Shown piece by piece: positions 60,611 to 64,000 of a DNA stretch of 64,000 nucleotides. The stretch lies in NCBI RefSeq assembly GCF_007655135.1, contig NC_045131.1, positions 23,854,001 through 23,918,000 of the forward strand, written 5' to 3'. Made by a program: the position numbers and the translations under genes. Origin of the DNA: Punica granatum. Taxonomy: Eukaryota > Streptophyta > Magnoliopsida > Myrtales > Lythraceae. Every line of letters begins with the position of its first letter. Position 1 is the stretch's first letter. The notes under the pieces were generated by a model. That model saw nothing but the letters and a program-made list of their open reading frames with translations. It had not been told where the DNA came from and ran no database searches.

Positions 60611-61190
60611 AATTTGTATTTTAAGAACAATATAAAACGATGATCTTCCTCGTCTCGACAATTATGTTGATACATATATGGACGTCGTAACCATCCAAAT
60701 AAAAAAATCAAATCATAACATATGTTTACTTCTTGTGACCCTGCATCTATTGGACGTCATTTCATGATGATTCATGGTGTCTGCTATACAGTAAGTTAGT
60801 TCACACTGTTATGGTTATTACAAGATTAACATTTTTACTTTAAACATTGATTCGACCCAATACTATTATTCGGGTTACTCGGTTTGGCAAATAACCTAGC
60901 TTATTAGGTTGGTTTACATGGCGGAGGTGATTGGTATACGTCATCGAGCGAATCAAGAAGGCCTCTATAATTTAATGGGCAAAAAATGTGAAGCACTATA
61001 ATATAGAGGATAAAATATGTAAATTATGGATGGTCACAGTTAAACGCTGAAAAATGTAATAGATGATTGTCCCATCATGGGTACATTTTTTAGAAATTCC
61101 ATTGCATATCAACATAATACTTCGGCTTAAAAATACTTTTTACCTTTTTTGCATTTATAACAGAGCATAATGAGTATAACAGCTTTACAA

Positions 61191-64000
61191 TTAATCAGTC
61201 CTAAAATGTTCCAGCTCTTCTGTCATCAGGATCTTAATCCTGTTGTAGCTGCTGTCCTCATCATAATGGAGATGAAACCCTGTGCGGCGGCCCTCCTTCT
61301 CGATCACGCTGCTCCCCACGTTCGATGTCATGATCTGCAGCATGTTCTTGAAGCTCACCGTCCGTCCCTTGCTGTCGGTCAACCTCCCATCCTCCAGGAT
61401 CTGGAGCATCATGTTGAAAACATCAGGGTGAACTTTCTCGATCTCATCGAACAGCACCATGAGGCCGGCGACGGACAGCCTCAGTGAGCTGACCTCCCTC
61501 GGTGTAACCAACATAACCAGGGGGTGAACCGATGAGCTTGGAAACTGTGTGCCTCTCCATGAACTCACTCATGTCAAGTCGGATCATGGCTTCCTCGACC
61601 CAAAGTAGCATGCGGCCAGTGCTTTAGCAAGCTCCTACTTCCCGACGCCAGTTGGACCAGAGAAGATGAAGCTACTAGCTATTGGTCCGTTGGGATTCTT
61701 GAGCCTAGCTCGAGCTCGGCTGATGGCTTTGACTGCCTTGTCCTGTCCGATGACTCGCTTGTGGAGGGTCTCCTCCATCTTGAGGAGCCGATCTGACTCA
61801 TCACTGGACACCTTCTCAATTAAACCAAGATTATAGCTTAATGCCAGCAATTAATAAATAGCTTCTGCAGAGTTAAGTAAATAACTCCCAAAAAACTCTG
61901 AAAATAAGCAAACAATATGATAAACGAGCAGCTTCTTTCTTGGAAGATGAAAGAGGACCATTGTGCATAGCTTAGAAATGAGATATCTAACCTGTGCATG
62001 ACGTATTCGAACATAAGAACGGCTTCATCAATCAAATCTATTGCTTTGCAGTGGAGAAAACGGTCAATGAATTAGACAACAGTCACCACTAATTAGAGTG
62101 TGATAAAGCTCCTGAAAAATGGAAAAATGATAACTGCTAAAATAGTAGCCAAAGACAACCATAAACTTTTGCGCTTTTGCCTGAAGAATAGAAAAATTTT
62201 GGCTCAACAGTGTCACTCAATCATGTAGTTGTAGGATAGGTGAGTGTATATTTCATGCAAGGGTAGAGGTAAAGATAACAGAAGAACAAGCAAGGCAAAC
62301 GGATTTCCTAGCGTCATACCAAGTGTAGAGAGAGGGGCACTTTTTCCGTTCGGCAAAAACATCTTAGAAAATGGCATACCTAATGTATTGATAGGATAGC
62401 TGAGCTGCAGCTACTAGGGCTTCATCAGTATAACGGAGTTTGTGATGGACCTCATAACTCTCACTAATCCCCTTAGGAATCTGAATGGTTTCATGATTTC
62501 ATCAATTGATGATTCAGGAACTTCGGCCGGTAGGAAAAGTCTTTCTAAAGCCGGGTCCCCCTCAGTATGCTTCCTGTATTCATCCAGTGTCGAAGCCCCA
62601 ATGCACTGCACTCACAGAGAGGTGGTGAGTTCTTATATCAGATCAGTGCAGAGGTGACAGGATCTAACTCGACATCTCTCAGCCCATTTTGTACTTTGTT
62701 ATTCCTATGTTGCGCATTCTACTAGTTATATTTCCAGCATTGAAACCAATATCCAACCTTTTTGTCTTGAAATCTCAAATTTGATTTAAAAAATAAAAAT
62801 ATAAAAACTCTGCACAAGCATCGAACCCCTTTCTTTGCAAAGCATCAACACAAGGCTTTGGTGCCCTGAATTAATGCTATTCAAGTATCCTCATTACTTA
62901 CAGAGCAATGCGGCCAAAGGTGAACATTGAAAATTCCATTGATGTTAGTAAATATTTACGTGCCTAGCCAAAAAAGAAGGTAAAAAAATTACCTTCAATT
63001 CACCTCTTGCAAGAGCAGGTTTCAGTATGTTTGCAGCATCAATTGCTTCTTCTGCTGCTCCAGCTCCAATCAAGGTGTGCTCCTCATCAATGAAAAGTAT
63101 TTATCTCATCACTCTGTTTAATTTCTTCCATTAGCTTCTTCAGTCTCTCCTCGGACTCTCCACAGTATTTTGTGCCAGCAACCAGGCCACCCATGTCTAA
63201 GGCAATTACCCGAAACGCGAAAAGGAACATATACTACTCTGTCCCTTTAATCATTATTATAAGAACATAGAGATAATAAGATAGCTACTTCAAACAGAAG
63301 TGTTAAATATTTCTTGACACCTTTTCTTTTTTGAATAGATTTACTTAGCATTTCCTCACACTTGAGATGGTAATAATTCCTGAAATACAATAATAATCCC
63401 CAGACCATGCCCAATGCCACGATAAATATACAGCTACAGTTGAAGTTACCTTGAACAGTATGGAGGTTCTTTACGTAAACACTAATAAACCAGTCGCATT
63501 TAAAAAGGCTGCCTCAAAATAACTGCCAATCCAAAATGATACTCCAATATATATCTTCCATTTATCCTCACCTTCTTCCCCTCAATTGTCTCGGGAACAT
63601 TACCACTTGCAATTCGTTGTGCAAGGCCTTCGGCAATAGCAGTCTTCCCTACACCAGGCTTCCTGATACGACCAGGGTTGCTTTTGGTTTTACGACCCAA
63701 GATTCGGACAACACGTTCTATCTGCTGCTGCCTTCCCACAACAGGATCCAGTTTACCCTACAAAAGCGACATGGTTTTACTTAAAATTAGGCTCTATTGG
63801 AAACACGACAGTAATACCCTATATGAAAAAACAAAGAAAGTAAAAGAACCACTACCGACCTCCTCTGCCAATTTGGTCAAGTTCGTCCCATCTCCTCGAG
63901 TATTGGCATCCTATTGCCACTACTTCCGCCTCCACCACCAGCACCAGCACCAGCACCAGCACCAGCACCAACAGCCCCTGTACTCTCTGTAACCATTTTG
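61191..64000 (-). pseudogene. ClpC-like chloroplast Hsp100 chaperone pseudogene, truncated
   Basis: The exons on the minus strand run from beyond 64000-63860, then 63757-63582, 63209-62993, 62605-62380, about 62070-61992 and 61836-61191. They read [139 protein letters not shown] and [16 protein letters not shown]: the two AAA+ modules of ClpC. Lesions include frameshifts near 63880, 63095, 62510, 62025, 61600 and 61480; TAG right after the second Walker A (GVGK); GEPGVGKT changed to RKPGVGKT; a probable acceptor AG-to-GG at 63210; loss of the middle-domain exon; and an end soon after EELEHF, so the C-terminal domain is missing. Functional ClpC feeds proteins to the stromal Clp protease; this copy cannot. 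Confidence 0.92.
63933..63975. repeat. (ACCAGC)n hexanucleotide microsatellite in the ClpC-like exon
   Basis: About seven ACCAGC units, encoding a Gly-Ala run on the minus strand just before GGGGGSSGN. It lies in the linker between the Clp N-domain and the first AAA module, where length changes would be tolerated. Confidence 0.9.

Noticed and set aside
1..64000. tRNA, rRNA, CRISPR arrays or bacterial-type operons
   Set aside because: None seen. TGGTATCAGAGC and its complement are retrotransposon primer sites, and all tandem repeats lack CRISPR spacing.

Overview
This is nuclear DNA from a flowering plant. The evidence is spliced genes with GT-AG introns, a DC1 (Cys/His-rich) protein, a chloroplast ClpC-type chaperone relic, and plant-type transposons (a Ty3/gypsy chromovirus, PIF/Harbinger with its Myb/SANT partner, hAT, long-TIR Mutator-like elements, DUF4283 LINEs). 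Family composition suggests a eudicot, but I cannot name the species. The window is gene-poor: one apparently intact host gene, several broken ones and many nested mobile elements.

Layout. 1-8670 is copy A of a segmental duplication. It carries an eight-exon alpha/beta-hydrolase (lipase-like) gene, intact in every exon I could join. 8700-15480 is a pile of small elements: TRIM-like LTR units, a gypsy gag relic, tandem repeats, a hAT-type element with a Tourist-like element nested inside it, and a long-TIR element holding a BRO1-like gene fragment. 15486-19863 is a complete but mutated PIF/Harbinger element with 3-bp target duplications. 20831-29109 holds two long-TIR elements; the second was split by a very young, full-length Ty3/gypsy retrotransposon (22213-29058). 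29415-31663 is a DC1-domain gene broken by one extra base. 31664-38100 has little coding content, a 150-bp tandem array, a MITE and an orphan exon.

38120-48679 is copy B of the duplication. The same hydrolase is a pseudogene here (deleted exon part, three stops, and a frameshift at the nucleophile motif), and a hAT-type element lies downstream of it. 48690-55450 is a LINE inserted into another LINE of opposite orientation. 55450-61150 is AT-rich and holds a long-TIR element and a pair of ~330-bp inverted repeats 2.7 kb apart. 61191-64000 is a decayed ClpC-like gene on the minus strand; its 5' end lies outside the window.

Together the window shows duplicate-gene decay and layered transposition rather than a functional gene cluster. 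Exon joins were made by reading splice signals and protein continuity by eye; no alignment or database search was run.
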